DNA of 9,934 bases from a bacterium (GTDB lineage Bacteria > Chloroflexota > Dormibacteria > Aeolococcales > Bog-877). Location of the stretch: the NCBI GenBank assembly GCA_021798435.1, contig JAJZGN010000060.1:1-9934 (forward strand), read 5' to 3'. A model generated the notes under the pieces. It made no database searches. It saw only the letters and a list, made by a program, of their open reading frames with translations, and was not told the origin of the DNA. This document shows positions 1 through 6,591 of this stretch, piece by piece (the first letter of the stretch is position 1; each line of letters opens with the position of its first letter). The position numbers and the translations under genes were made by a program.

Positions 1-283
1 GGTCGAGCCGGTCGCGGGCATTCTCCCTTTCGCCGATCTGGATGGCCAGCGGATTGGCAGCAGGGAGGACGCGCAAGGTACCAACCACTTCCGCCCGGCC
101 CAGCCGGTCCAGGAAGTGTCGAATTGCGAGCAGGGCCCAGGGCCCCTCATCTCCGTGCACGCCGGCAACAAGAAGTCCCACAGGGGATCCGCTACCGACC
201 TCGCCAATTTGCAAGGAGACATCGGGATGCCCCATCCCTCCGGCAACCGGCACAGCTCGCCACCCAAGATCGTCAGTGTGCAT
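1..283 (-). CDS. Succinylglutamate desuccinylase/aspartoacylase (AstE/AspA)-family zinc deacylase, N-terminal part
   Basis: Only the first 94 codons lie in the window; the gene runs off the left edge. The family consists of zinc carboxypeptidase-fold (M14-like) enzymes that hydrolyse N-acyl amino acids or related amides in the cytoplasm. The translation shows the family's first zinc-binding motif, V-H-G-D-E-G-P, with H43 and E46 as the expected ligands. It is followed by N77-P78 and the R-E-N-A-R-D-R-L-D stretch (86-94), which in relatives leads into D-L-N-R. The ATG at 281-283 is preceded on the minus strand by TTAGGAGGGAACG, a strong Shine-Dalgarno at 7-nt spacing, which fixes the start. 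It lies 141 nt downstream of the substrate-binding protein gene on the same strand. This suggests that the imported solute, or a metabolite of it, carries an N-acyl group; that link is inferred. The second zinc His and the catalytic Glu are outside the window. Confidence 0.82.
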   Translation of the reverse strand, partial: MHTDDLGWRAVPVAGGMGHPDVSLQIGEVGSGSPVGLLVAGVHGDEGPWALLAIRHFLDRLGRAEVVGTLRVLPAANPLAIQIGERENARDRLD

Positions 284-424
284 CGTTCCCTCCTAAGGCC
301 GCCGCAATCGCCCGCGGCGCCTGTGGGCTAGACCGAGCTCGGGATTTCGCCTTCCCACTTGATTGGGCGCCCACTTGGCGAGCGACCCTGAGCTCAGGCG
401 GCCGGTCGAGTGCGGACGCTGTCC
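284..424 (-). other. Intergenic region with two small palindromes and a direct repeat
   Basis: This 141-nt gap separates the binding-protein gene from the deacylase gene. It contains a perfect 10-bp palindrome TGGGCGCCCA (364-373), a perfect 12-bp palindrome CCTGAGCTCAGG (387-398), and CCCACTTG twice in direct orientation (354-361 and 370-377, 16 bp apart). No T-tract follows either palindrome on the minus strand, so neither is a convincing intrinsic terminator. The gap could hold a separate deacylase promoter or simply be an intra-operon spacer; I see no clear -35/-10 pair. Confidence 0.4.
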
Positions 425-2260
425 TCACTTCGCGAAGTACCAGTCTTCGGGGTAAATCTGCACGTTCGGGTCTTGAGGCAGGACTCCACTCAGATTCGCC
501 TTGATGGCGGAGATCTGGTAGTAGCCTGTGGGCAGCCAAATAACTGGCAGGTTGTCAGCGATGAAGTTCTCATATTGGTCGAGGACGCGCGTGCCTGACT
601 GGACGTTGGTTGCGTCGATCAGCCGCGTCGCCTCCGCGCTCTGGTAATGCCCCTCGTTGGCTACCGATCCCGGCGCGAAGAGCGACTCACCGGTGGGGTA
701 ATAGTCGGGCGAGTAGGTCCAGGCAAACCCGTTCACGGAGGCGTCCCCCATCTGCCAGGAGCACGTTGACGGCTGCGCCGGGTTGCAGCCGAAAATAGTG
801 CCGATGACTTCGCCCCCGACCTCCGACTGGAGTGAAATGGAGATACCAGCCTGGTGCGCGGTGCTCTGCAGAATGGCCATCTCCGTACTGAGGGTAGTCG
901 AGCCGGCTGCGTACAGCATGCTGAACGAGAGCTGCTGACCGGAAGCGACGCCCGCGCCGCACTCATCAGACCCGCCACCTGGCCTCGCGCAGGCCAAGAC
1001 ACCGGAGTTGTTAAGTGCCCACCCGTGAGCTGCCAGCAAGTCCTTCGCCGCGGCGATGCTGTAGGGGTAGGGGTTGTGCAACTCGGTCCCGGCAAGGTCC
1101 GGGCTGGAGGGCTTGAGCGGTACGGGCCCGTAGGTCGGGTAGGCGTACCCGTCGTACGCGGTGGTGATGTACTGGGGCTGATCGATCAAGTGTTGGAGGG
1201 CCTGTCTGAAGTAGAGCTGCTTGAAAATGGCGCCTACCCCGGGGTTGGCGTAGTTGAGGGGGAACCAATCGATGCCCCATTGCACCCACGGCACTAGCTT
1301 GTACCCTAGTGCCCGAAGCCGCCCGGCATCGGGCCGAGCATCCGACGGCGGGACATAGCCATAGTCGACCGACCCCGATAGGACGGCGTTGTACTCGGCG
1401 GTGTCGGATGTGAACGGCAACTCTATGAAACGAGCCAGATGCGGCGAGCCGGCGAAATAGCTCCGGTTGGGGACAAACGCCGAGTAGCCCGTGCCGGGCA
1501 CGTACCGCGCGAGTATCCATGGCCCGTCGACGACCTTCCAGAGAGGGTTAGACGCGTACGTGTTGACGTCTACGCTGGCCGAGTTCAGGTAGGACCACAC
1601 CGCCTTAGCTCCGGTGGTAGTGAGATCGTAGTTGCCTGTGGGCGAGCTACTGCTTGTTCGGTCCCATGCGGCTTGGGGAAAGGCCAACAGTTCACTGAGC
1701 TGGTTGTAAAGAAGCCAGGTCGGGCTATAGGCCTTGTTGAACGACAGGGAAAAAGTGTATGGGGTAGAGGATGGGAATGACTGCCCCGTGAGGTTGTCGG
1801 GAATGTACCCGGGGACGTAGTTAAAGTAATTGGTCCGCTCAGCTTCGAAGAGGTTCAGATAGAACTCCACGTCCCGGCTAGTGAGGGGCTTGCCATTTGA
1901 CCAACGGATGTGCTTGAGAGTGATGGTGACCGTGCGCCCACTATTGGAGTATGTCGGCGGATTGGCCAGACTGAGCTTGTAATTGATCCCTGGGGAGCCA
2001 TTGCTGCCGAACCAATAGAGGGGTCGCCACAAGAGGTAGTAGAAGTCCTGTATGGACACATAGCTCGCGTTCGAGACATCGGCTATGGAGGCCAGCGGAA
2101 AGATCTGGTCCGGATACAAACCGGGGGGGAGCGCCATCGTCGCGGTCCCGCCGGCTCTAGGAGTGGAAGAGGTCGCCTGGTTGGCGGAGGCGCAGCCGGC
2201 GACTAGTGCACTAAGCAGCACCGCACCAGCGAAGGCAGCGAACTTCGAGCGACTGGTCAT
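425..2260 (-). CDS. ABC transporter substrate-binding lipoprotein, family 5 (SBP_bac_5, peptide/opine/nickel type)
   Basis: This predicted 611-residue extracytoplasmic solute receptor would deliver its ligand to an ABC permease that is not in the window. The ATG at 2258-2260 is chosen because GGGAGGAGG lies directly upstream and because it begins a lipoprotein signal peptide: M-T-S-R-S-K, a hydrophobic stretch, and the lipobox V-A-G-C with the lipidated Cys at residue 23. The open frame continues upstream to 2587, but that extension reads as noncoding. The mature part has the family 5 layout: an early R-W-S-N-G-K-P-L-T-S-R-D-V segment (lobe I), then N-Y-A-N-P-G-V-G...F-R-Q-A-L-Q-H-L-I-D, typical of oligopeptide-binding proteins, and a C-terminal lobe ending W-Y-F-A-K. 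Four cysteines beyond Cys23 (about C424, C434, C492, C500) could form two disulfides. Length is slightly above the usual 500-600. Ligand is not predictable; peptides, opines and oligosaccharides all occur in this family. Base composition is clearly less GC-rich than in the operon to its right. Confidence 0.9.
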   Translation of the reverse strand: MTSRSKFAAFAGAVLLSALVAGCASANQATSSTPRAGGTATMALPPGLYPDQIFPLASIADVSNASYVSIQDFYYLLWRPLYWFGSNGSPGINYKLSLANPPTYSNSGRTVTITLKHIRWSNGKPLTSRDVEFYLNLFEAERTNYFNYVPGYIPDNLTGQSFPSSTPYTFSLSFNKAYSPTWLLYNQLSELLAFPQAAWDRTSSSSPTGNYDLTTTGAKAVWSYLNSASVDVNTYASNPLWKVVDGPWILARYVPGTGYSAFVPNRSYFAGSPHLARFIELPFTSDTAEYNAVLSGSVDYGYVPPSDARPDAGRLRALGYKLVPWVQWGIDWFPLNYANPGVGAIFKQLYFRQALQHLIDQPQYITTAYDGYAYPTYGPVPLKPSSPDLAGTELHNPYPYSIAAAKDLLAAHGWALNNSGVLACARPGGGSDECGAGVASGQQLSFSMLYAAGSTTLSTEMAILQSTAHQAGISISLQSEVGGEVIGTIFGCNPAQPSTCSWQMGDASVNGFAWTYSPDYYPTGESLFAPGSVANEGHYQSAEATRLIDATNVQSGTRVLDQYENFIADNLPVIWLPTGYYQISAIKANLSGVLPQDPNVQIYPEDWYFAK

Positions 2261-2637
2261 GGCCTCCTCCCGGCTAGATTGAACCCGCCATCCGAGGGTG
2301 ACTCCCACATGGGCCCCGGCGAAGTTGGACTGCGGTCTGAGCATCGCCCGCGTACGCCGTTGGTGCAATCTCGGGTCGATTGAGTACGACGGAGGGGACG
2401 CCAGTGTGGCCAGAGACGACCATTGGAGCGGCCCGCTGGAGTCGTGCATCTGCAGACGGTGGGCACGGGCGCCGCTGGCGGGCGATGAGGCCCGTGAGGA
2501 CAGTGATCCTCCGGCATGCCGCGCCACAGTGGGGCGGGAGCTGCAGTACCACCTCCGCGGCTCGGGGCCGCCCCGAACGGGGCCCAACGCCTCTGTGGCG
2601 GATCAACATACCTGGGTGCCGGAACATGATGCACCAC

Positions 2638-2666
2638 ATATTGTCGACAATGAGCCCCCGTGTCAA
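2638..2666 (-). promoter_or_regulatory. Candidate promoter of the binding-protein unit (TTGACA -35, weak -10)
   Basis: On the minus strand a perfect -35 hexamer TTGACA occupies 2661-2666, 27 nt beyond the stop codon of the last operon gene. The -10 is poorly defined: CAATAT (2638-2643) at 17-bp spacing or AATATG at 18 bp are the candidates. The palindrome at 2640-2651 sits in the spacer and -10 area, where a bound repressor would block RNA polymerase. The -35 match is direct; the promoter role is inferred. Confidence 0.45.
2640..2651. promoter_or_regulatory. Perfect 12-bp palindromic operator-like site, ATTGTCGACAAT
   Basis: ATTGTCGACAAT reads the same on both strands. Its core TGTCGACA fits the loose GntR-superfamily operator pattern (yGT-M-K-ACr with no central spacer). 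The minus-strand sequence GTCGACAATAT recurs upstream of the six-gene operon at 8799-8809; by eye these are the only two TTGTCGAC occurrences in the window. No regulator gene is present here, so the cognate factor is unknown; a LacI- or other-family protein is not excluded. Confidence 0.5.
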
Positions 2667-2692
2667 GCCCTCCCGGCACGCAACCCTTCGGC

Positions 2693-3850
2693 TCACACCG
2701 GCGGGGCGGGCCGGACCTCGGTCCAGGCCCGCGAGCGGTGCGACGCCTCGACCGCGTTGATAACCTCCTGCACCGCCGCCCCCTGGGCGAAGTCGCCCTG
2801 GTTTCCGTCCTCGCCCGAGGTGATCTCCTCCACGAAGCTGCGGATCAGGTTGCCGTAGCAGGTCTCCTCCCAGCCATGGCTCGGCTGGTGCTGGGGCGGG
2901 AAGAACTCCGCGGGGATGGGAAGCCGCCTGAACTCCACCTGATCGGCGCTGGCCCCCCAGAGGCGTTGCCACTCGCCGTTCTCCTCGACGATCCGGCAGA
3001 TCAGCGCCCCCCGGTCGCCGTACAGCCGGGCCTCCACCCCGGGATAGTTGCCCACGGTGACGTAGCTGCTCTGAATCGTCCCGAGGGCCCCGTTGGCGAA
3101 TTTGGCGATGAAAACGTCGCCGTCGTCCAGGTTGATGGGCTCCCGAGCGTGGTCGAGGTTGGTGCGCCGCCGCTCTGGGACGAAGTTGCGGAGCACCCCC
3201 ACGGTCTCCCTTATCCCCGCGCCCGTGAGCATCAGCCCGATGTCGATGATCGGAGCTCCGTAGCCCTCGAGGCTGGAGACCGTGATGGCCTCCTCTGCCG
3301 GGTCCCAGCCTCCCACCTGGTCATCCGCGGGGACGGAGAGGATGCGCTTGTCGGCAGGGTTGTCGGGGTCCAGCCACTGGCTGTTCTGCTCGTAGCCGTT
3401 GAAGACGAAGGGGCGGCCGCACCACCCCTCGGCCACCAGGTGGGCCATGTAGGCGATGGCCGGCGCGTAGCGGAAGGTGAGGCCGACCTTGGTCTTGAGC
3501 CCCCGTTGGCTGGCCATCCGCGCCGCCCTCCACACATCCTCCGCCCGGTGGGCCACCGGCTTCTCGGTGAGGCAGTGCTTACCCGCCTCCAGGGAGGCGA
3601 AGACCAGGGGGTCGTGCTCGTCCCGGGTGCAGACGTCGACCACGTCGATGTCTTCTCGGGCCAGAACCTCCCGGTAATCGGCGGAGATGCCCTCGGCTCC
3701 GAACTGGGCCGCCGCCGCCCGAGCCAGCTCCTGGTTCAGGTCGCAGACCACGGCGAGCTTCACTCCAGGGCACCGCGCCCACCCGGGGAGGTGGGCCCGC
3801 TGCGACCATCTCCCGGCACCGATGACCGCCACCCGCAGGTCGTCCGCCAT
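2693..3850 (-). CDS. Gfo/Idh/MocA-family NAD(P)-dependent oxidoreductase, paralog 2
   Basis: The 385-residue protein has an N-terminal Rossmann domain, with V-I-G-A-G-R-W at 9-15 and the family signature E-K-P at 96-98 (K97 is the expected catalytic Lys), followed by an alpha/beta C-terminal domain. The family oxidises or reduces sugar, inositol or related hydroxyl groups with NAD(P). The ATG start at 3848-3850 is supported by GGAGGTGA 7-8 nt upstream. It is the last gene of the operon, 5 nt after the preceding stop. It is a close paralog of the first operon gene (7629-8747): both share N-G-(Y/F)-E-Q-N-S-Q near 151-158, S-S-L-E-G-Y-G-A-P-I-I-D, and G-T-I-Q-S-S-Y-V-T-V-G-N-Y-P-G. In the helix where many relatives have D-x-G-x-H, this protein has D203-I-G-L-M207, so the usual His is missing. 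Substrate unknown. Confidence 0.9.
   Translation of the reverse strand: MADDLRVAVIGAGRWSQRAHLPGWARCPGVKLAVVCDLNQELARAAAAQFGAEGISADYREVLAREDIDVVDVCTRDEHDPLVFASLEAGKHCLTEKPVAHRAEDVWRAARMASQRGLKTKVGLTFRYAPAIAYMAHLVAEGWCGRPFVFNGYEQNSQWLDPDNPADKRILSVPADDQVGGWDPAEEAITVSSLEGYGAPIIDIGLMLTGAGIRETVGVLRNFVPERRRTNLDHAREPINLDDGDVFIAKFANGALGTIQSSYVTVGNYPGVEARLYGDRGALICRIVEENGEWQRLWGASADQVEFRRLPIPAEFFPPQHQPSHGWEETCYGNLIRSFVEEITSGEDGNQGDFAQGAAVQEVINAVEASHRSRAWTEVRPAPPV
3057..3076. repeat. 20-nt identity between the two paralogous oxidoreductase genes (copy 1)
   Basis: The 20 nt at 3057-3076 recur exactly at 7987-8006, in the codons for the Q-S-S-Y-V-T segment, inside a longer region (roughly 2980-3100 and 7910-8030) of high similarity. 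This is coding homology from gene duplication, not a mobile repeat, but it is a potential site for recombination that would delete the genes between. Confidence 0.7.
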
Positions 3851-3855
3851 CTAGC

Positions 3856-4851
3856 TCACCTCCCTGGTTCTCTCGAAGCGGCAGCCCGAACCCACTCCAG
3901 CGCCTGGGCGGTGGGGATCGAGTCCTGGATCGCGAGGTGCCGGGGTGCCGCCCCTTCCCTCAGCACCTTGTGGATGTGCCGCAGCAGCGGGGCGAAGGTC
4001 GGCTCGTCGGTCATCAGCCGCTCCCTCTTGCCCGCCCGCCCAGCGATCCGCAGCTCGAAGGTGTCATGGGCCCCGGGATGGAAGGGGTCGGTGAGCTCCA
4101 GGGAGCCCTCGCTGCCCACCAGCCGGGTGGTCGTGTCCCGGGCCCGGGCCAGCCCACTGCTGAAGAGGAGTTGGAGCCCGCCCCCGTACTCGAGCAGGCC
4201 GCTGGTTTCCAGGTCCACCCCGGAAGCGGCGGGAGTGGTGGAGACCAGGGCGCGCCCGGGGACCTGGCGGAAGAGGAGGGCGGCCAGGTGGACGGGATAG
4301 CAGCCGACGTCGTTCAGGGCCCCCCCTGCCAGTTCGCGGCTCCAGCGGATGTTGTCGGGCCGTCGGACCGGGAAGTGGAAGTGGCTGACCACCTCCCTGA
4401 GCTCCCCGATCGCCCCCGCCGAGATGAGCTCCTCGGCCCGGAGGTACTGGCGGTGAAAGGGGAAGGCGAAGGCCTCCCAGAGCGGGGCGCTGGACCCGCG
4501 CGCCAGGTTCACCAGCTCCTCCACCTCGGGCAGGTCGGCCCCCAGCGGCTTCTCGCAGAGCACCGCCTTGCCAGCTCGCAGCGCCGCCCCGGCCCACTCC
4601 ACATGCAGGGTGTTGGGCAGGGCCACGTAGACGGCGTCGACGTCGTCGGCGCTGAGAGCGCCCGGGTAGTCGGAGATCCGGCACTCCACCTCTTCGCGAG
4701 CCAGAAGCTCCCGGGCCCGCTCTCGATCCCGGCTGCCGAGGACCACCAGCTCGCCGCCGCCGGCAGCCCGGAGCGAAGGCAGGAAGTTGGCCCGGAAGAT
4801 GTTGGCGGCCCCGAGTACCGCCCAGCGGACCGGGCTCGGCTCAGCCGTCAC
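3856..4851 (-). CDS. Gfo/Idh/MocA-family oxidoreductase, dihydrodiol/xylose dehydrogenase-like
   Basis: The 331-residue enzyme has a Rossmann N-terminus (W-A-V-L-G-A-A-N-I at 10-18), the E-K-P signature at 100-102 (catalytic Lys 101), and G-G-A-L-N-D-V-G-C-Y at 176-185. In the latter, Y185 occupies the catalytic position used by dimeric dihydrodiol dehydrogenase and bacterial D-xylose dehydrogenase types. It would act in the cytoplasm with NAD(P) on a sugar-like or diol substrate. The start is GTG at 4849-4851, preceded by GGAGGAGAGG; the coding region overlaps the end of the upstream DUF4438 gene by 11 nt, which suggests translational coupling. It differs clearly from the two other MocA-type enzymes of the operon and keeps a normal active site, so it probably catalyses a different step. 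Exact substrate is not inferable. Confidence 0.9.
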   Translation of the reverse strand: MTAEPSPVRWAVLGAANIFRANFLPSLRAAGGGELVVLGSRDRERARELLAREEVECRISDYPGALSADDVDAVYVALPNTLHVEWAGAALRAGKAVLCEKPLGADLPEVEELVNLARGSSAPLWEAFAFPFHRQYLRAEELISAGAIGELREVVSHFHFPVRRPDNIRWSRELAGGALNDVGCYPVHLAALLFRQVPGRALVSTTPAASGVDLETSGLLEYGGGLQLLFSSGLARARDTTTRLVGSEGSLELTDPFHPGAHDTFELRIAGRAGKRERLMTDEPTFAPLLRHIHKVLREGAAPRHLAIQDSIPTAQALEWVRAAASREPGR

Positions 4852-5728
4852 CCCTCTCCTCCGTCCCCAGGGACAGCAGGTCGGCGATGTTGGCCCCGGG
4901 GTCCGAGACGAGAGAGAGCTTCCCCTCGCGGCCTGAGAGGAGCACCGTGAGCCCCAGGCCGTGCCCGGGGAGCCGGCTGGCCCCGTGGCTCACGACGCCG
5001 ACCACCACCGAGCCCGGGCGGTATCCGCTTATGTAGGCCGCGTCCCAGTCCCGCACCGCCACCAGGTCACCGAGGCGCACCCGGGCCAGCCCGGGGATCT
5101 TCTCCAGCATCGATGGGGGCGTCTGCAGCTCCCAGGAGGTGGCGGCGGCCACCCGGCCTGCCCCCATCCCCACCGCCTCCGGGGGCAGCTCCAGGGACAC
5201 CCGGACCTCGAGCCCATCCCGCCTGGCGTGCGGGCCCCACGCCGCCCAGAGCTCGGGCCCCAGGCTGTGAGCCACGACCTCGGGGGAGGAGCAGGGGCGA
5301 AGCCCGCGCCCCAGGGCCTCGATGGCCACCTGGTCGCCGGGGGCCAGCACCCCAAGGGCGGCCGCAGGAAGGTCGATCAGGACCTCCTGGAAGCGCTGGA
5401 ACTCCTCGTGCTTCCCGGTGACCACGCCCTCGGAGCCGGCGGCGGCACCGGTTCGGACCCTCACCCGGTTGCCCACGCAGGCGAACACGCTGAGGGCCCG
5501 GTTGGCTGCGGCCTCCGAATGGGCGACGCTCGCCCCGGGCTGGACCCGGTCCGCCTCCCAACCGAAAGCCGGCATCCCGACCCTCACGTTGTAGCGGATC
5601 CCCTGGCAGCCGACCGGCACGAAGGCCCGGCCCTCCGAGTCCGTGAGGTAGGGCGAGGACTCCATCTCGGGCTGGCTCACCCACCCCAGCAGCATCGTGC
5701 GCACGAGACGCGGGGATTCCACTGTCAT
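4841..5728 (-). CDS. DUF4438 family protein, paralog B
   Basis: I assign this 295-residue protein to DUF4438, an uncharacterised family known from thermophiles (including Thermotoga) and other bacteria, from its overall pattern. Visible landmarks are Y-N-V-R-V-G (46-51), A-C-V-G-N (83-87), V-T-G-K-H (103-107), P-G-D (130-132), L-P-P-E-A-V-G-M-G-A-G (181-191), R-D-W-D (226-229) and P-G-H-G-L-G (254-259). There is no signal peptide or membrane segment, so it is probably cytoplasmic. The ATG at 5726-5728 overlaps the TGA of paralog A in an ATGA junction. It aligns with paralog A along its whole length but is quite divergent, with about 10 extra residues between the G-K-H motif and the following I-D segment's start. 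Where A has Q-D-H, B has R-D-W, a possible loss of a functional His. The biochemical role is unknown; the operon links it to redox catabolism. Confidence 0.82.
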   Translation of the reverse strand: MTVESPRLVRTMLLGWVSQPEMESSPYLTDSEGRAFVPVGCQGIRYNVRVGMPAFGWEADRVQPGASVAHSEAAANRALSVFACVGNRVRVRTGAAAGSEGVVTGKHEEFQRFQEVLIDLPAAALGVLAPGDQVAIEALGRGLRPCSSPEVVAHSLGPELWAAWGPHARRDGLEVRVSLELPPEAVGMGAGRVAAATSWELQTPPSMLEKIPGLARVRLGDLVAVRDWDAAYISGYRPGSVVVGVVSHGASRLPGHGLGLTVLLSGREGKLSLVSDPGANIADLLSLGTEERGDG

Positions 5729-6591
5729 TGGGCCAGCTCCAGAAGGTCCTTCAGGTTGCGGCCGCGCTCCGAGCGGAAGCAGAGGAGCTCGGTGGGGCCA
5801 CTGAGCAGGGTGACCACCCCGACCCCGTGCCCCGGACTGGGGCCGAGAGCGTGGACCACCACGCCGACGGCGGCGTATCGAGGGTCGTAACGGCGGCCGA
5901 AGCGGTGGTCCTGGGCAGGCATGCCGACCAGGTCCCCCACCCTCAGGTCTAGGAGCCCCAGGCGGCGCACCGTCTCTCTCTCGTGCAGCATCACGTCGCA
6001 GTTGGCCCACTCGCAGTCCATCCCCAGCCCCGCTCCCATCACCTCGGGGGTGAGCTCAGCCGCCACGGCCACCGAGATGGCACCCGGTCCTGTGAGCTCC
6101 ACGCCCAGCCGGTTCAGGAGGTGCGGGGAGCAGTTGCGGCAGGCGATCTCGGGCGCGTCCAGGATGGCCAGCCCCTGGCCACTGGCGCGCACCAGCAGCC
6201 GGTCTCCGGGAAGGATCTGCTCCAGGGTCGTCTGCGGGAAGTCGATGAGCACGTAGGCGTGCTTACCGGACACAGTTCCCCGAGCGCCGCTGGCCGCCCC
6301 GCTGAGCACCGTGACCGGGTTGCCGAGGCAGGCCAGGACCTGAAACGCGAGGTTGGCGGCCTCCCCCTCGGCCTCCGCCGATACCCCCGCCTCACCGTGG
6401 TCGCAGGCGAAGTCGAACACCGGGGAGCCCACCCGGATGTCCGGTGTCACCCCGGCCATGCCCGGCAGGATCCCGGGGAGGTCGTCCCGGTCCACGGCGT
6501 AGGTGCCGGGGTGGCGCGGATGGCTGACCTTCCCCAGGAGCCCCACCTCCACCAGCCGGGCCTCGTTGGTGCGGAGGGCGGCAGGCGGCAT
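5725..6591 (-). CDS. DUF4438 family protein, paralog A
   Basis: The 288-residue predicted cytoplasmic protein belongs to the same uncharacterised family as its downstream neighbour. Landmarks are D-I-R-V-G (51-55), A-C-L-G-N (87-91), V-S-G-K-H (107-111), L-P-G-D (127-130), T-P-E-V-M-G-A-G-L-G (181-190), Q-D-H (227-229) and P-G-H-G-V-G (253-258). The chosen ATG (6589-6591) overlaps the preceding stop codon by 1 nt (TGATG). The open frame extends about 194 codons further upstream, but that stretch lies antiparallel in frame to nothing recognisable and overlaps the whole C-terminal half of the dehydrogenase, so it is rejected. The Shine-Dalgarno is weak (AAGGA far upstream), consistent with translation re-initiation after the dehydrogenase. 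No catalytic mechanism is established for this family; the conserved Gly-His and Asp-His motifs could bind metal or substrate, which is speculation. Confidence 0.82.
   Translation of the reverse strand: MPPAALRTNEARLVEVGLLGKVSHPRHPGTYAVDRDDLPGILPGMAGVTPDIRVGSPVFDFACDHGEAGVSAEAEGEAANLAFQVLACLGNPVTVLSGAASGARGTVSGKHAYVLIDFPQTTLEQILPGDRLLVRASGQGLAILDAPEIACRNCSPHLLNRLGVELTGPGAISVAVAAELTPEVMGAGLGMDCEWANCDVMLHERETVRRLGLLDLRVGDLVGMPAQDHRFGRRYDPRYAAVGVVVHALGPSPGHGVGVVTLLSGPTELLCFRSERGRNLKDLLELAQ

Larger units (their letters stand above)
2261..2692 (-). other. 432-nt noncoding region: promoter/operator plus long leader of the binding-protein gene
   Basis: No frame on either strand gives a recognisable protein here; the open frames that cross it are Arg/Pro/Ala-rich shadows. 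At its right end are a TTGACA hexamer and a palindromic operator-like site (separate entries). If transcription starts there, the binding-protein mRNA has a leader of roughly 370 nt. The leader contains an inverted repeat (CACGGGC 2464-2470 with GCCCGTG 2490-2496, 19-nt loop) and a 10-bp palindrome CGGCATGCCG (2512-2521). I do not recognise a known riboswitch. A second, unseen promoter closer to 2260 is equally possible. Confidence 0.5.

Noticed and set aside
428..437. CTTCGCGAAG palindrome at the end of the binding-protein gene
   Set aside because: It is within the last codons (F-A-K) and has no adjacent T-tract, so it is not supported as a terminator.
2261..2587. 109-codon N-terminal extension of the binding-protein frame
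   Set aside because: It is Arg/Ser/Pro-rich and would place the signal peptide internally. The ATG at 2260 has a strong Shine-Dalgarno and starts a proper lipoprotein signal.
2660..4300. 546-codon plus-strand open frame antisense to two oxidoreductase genes
   Set aside because: Its translation is low-complexity (Gly/Pro/Arg/Ala/Val-rich) with no recognisable motif, while the minus strand encodes clear MocA-type proteins with proper ribosome binding sites. It is a GC-rich antisense shadow.
5729..6010. Upstream extension of DUF4438 paralog B
   Set aside because: It overlaps paralog A in another frame and is an Arg/Pro-rich shadow; the ATGA overlap start gives a full-length protein.
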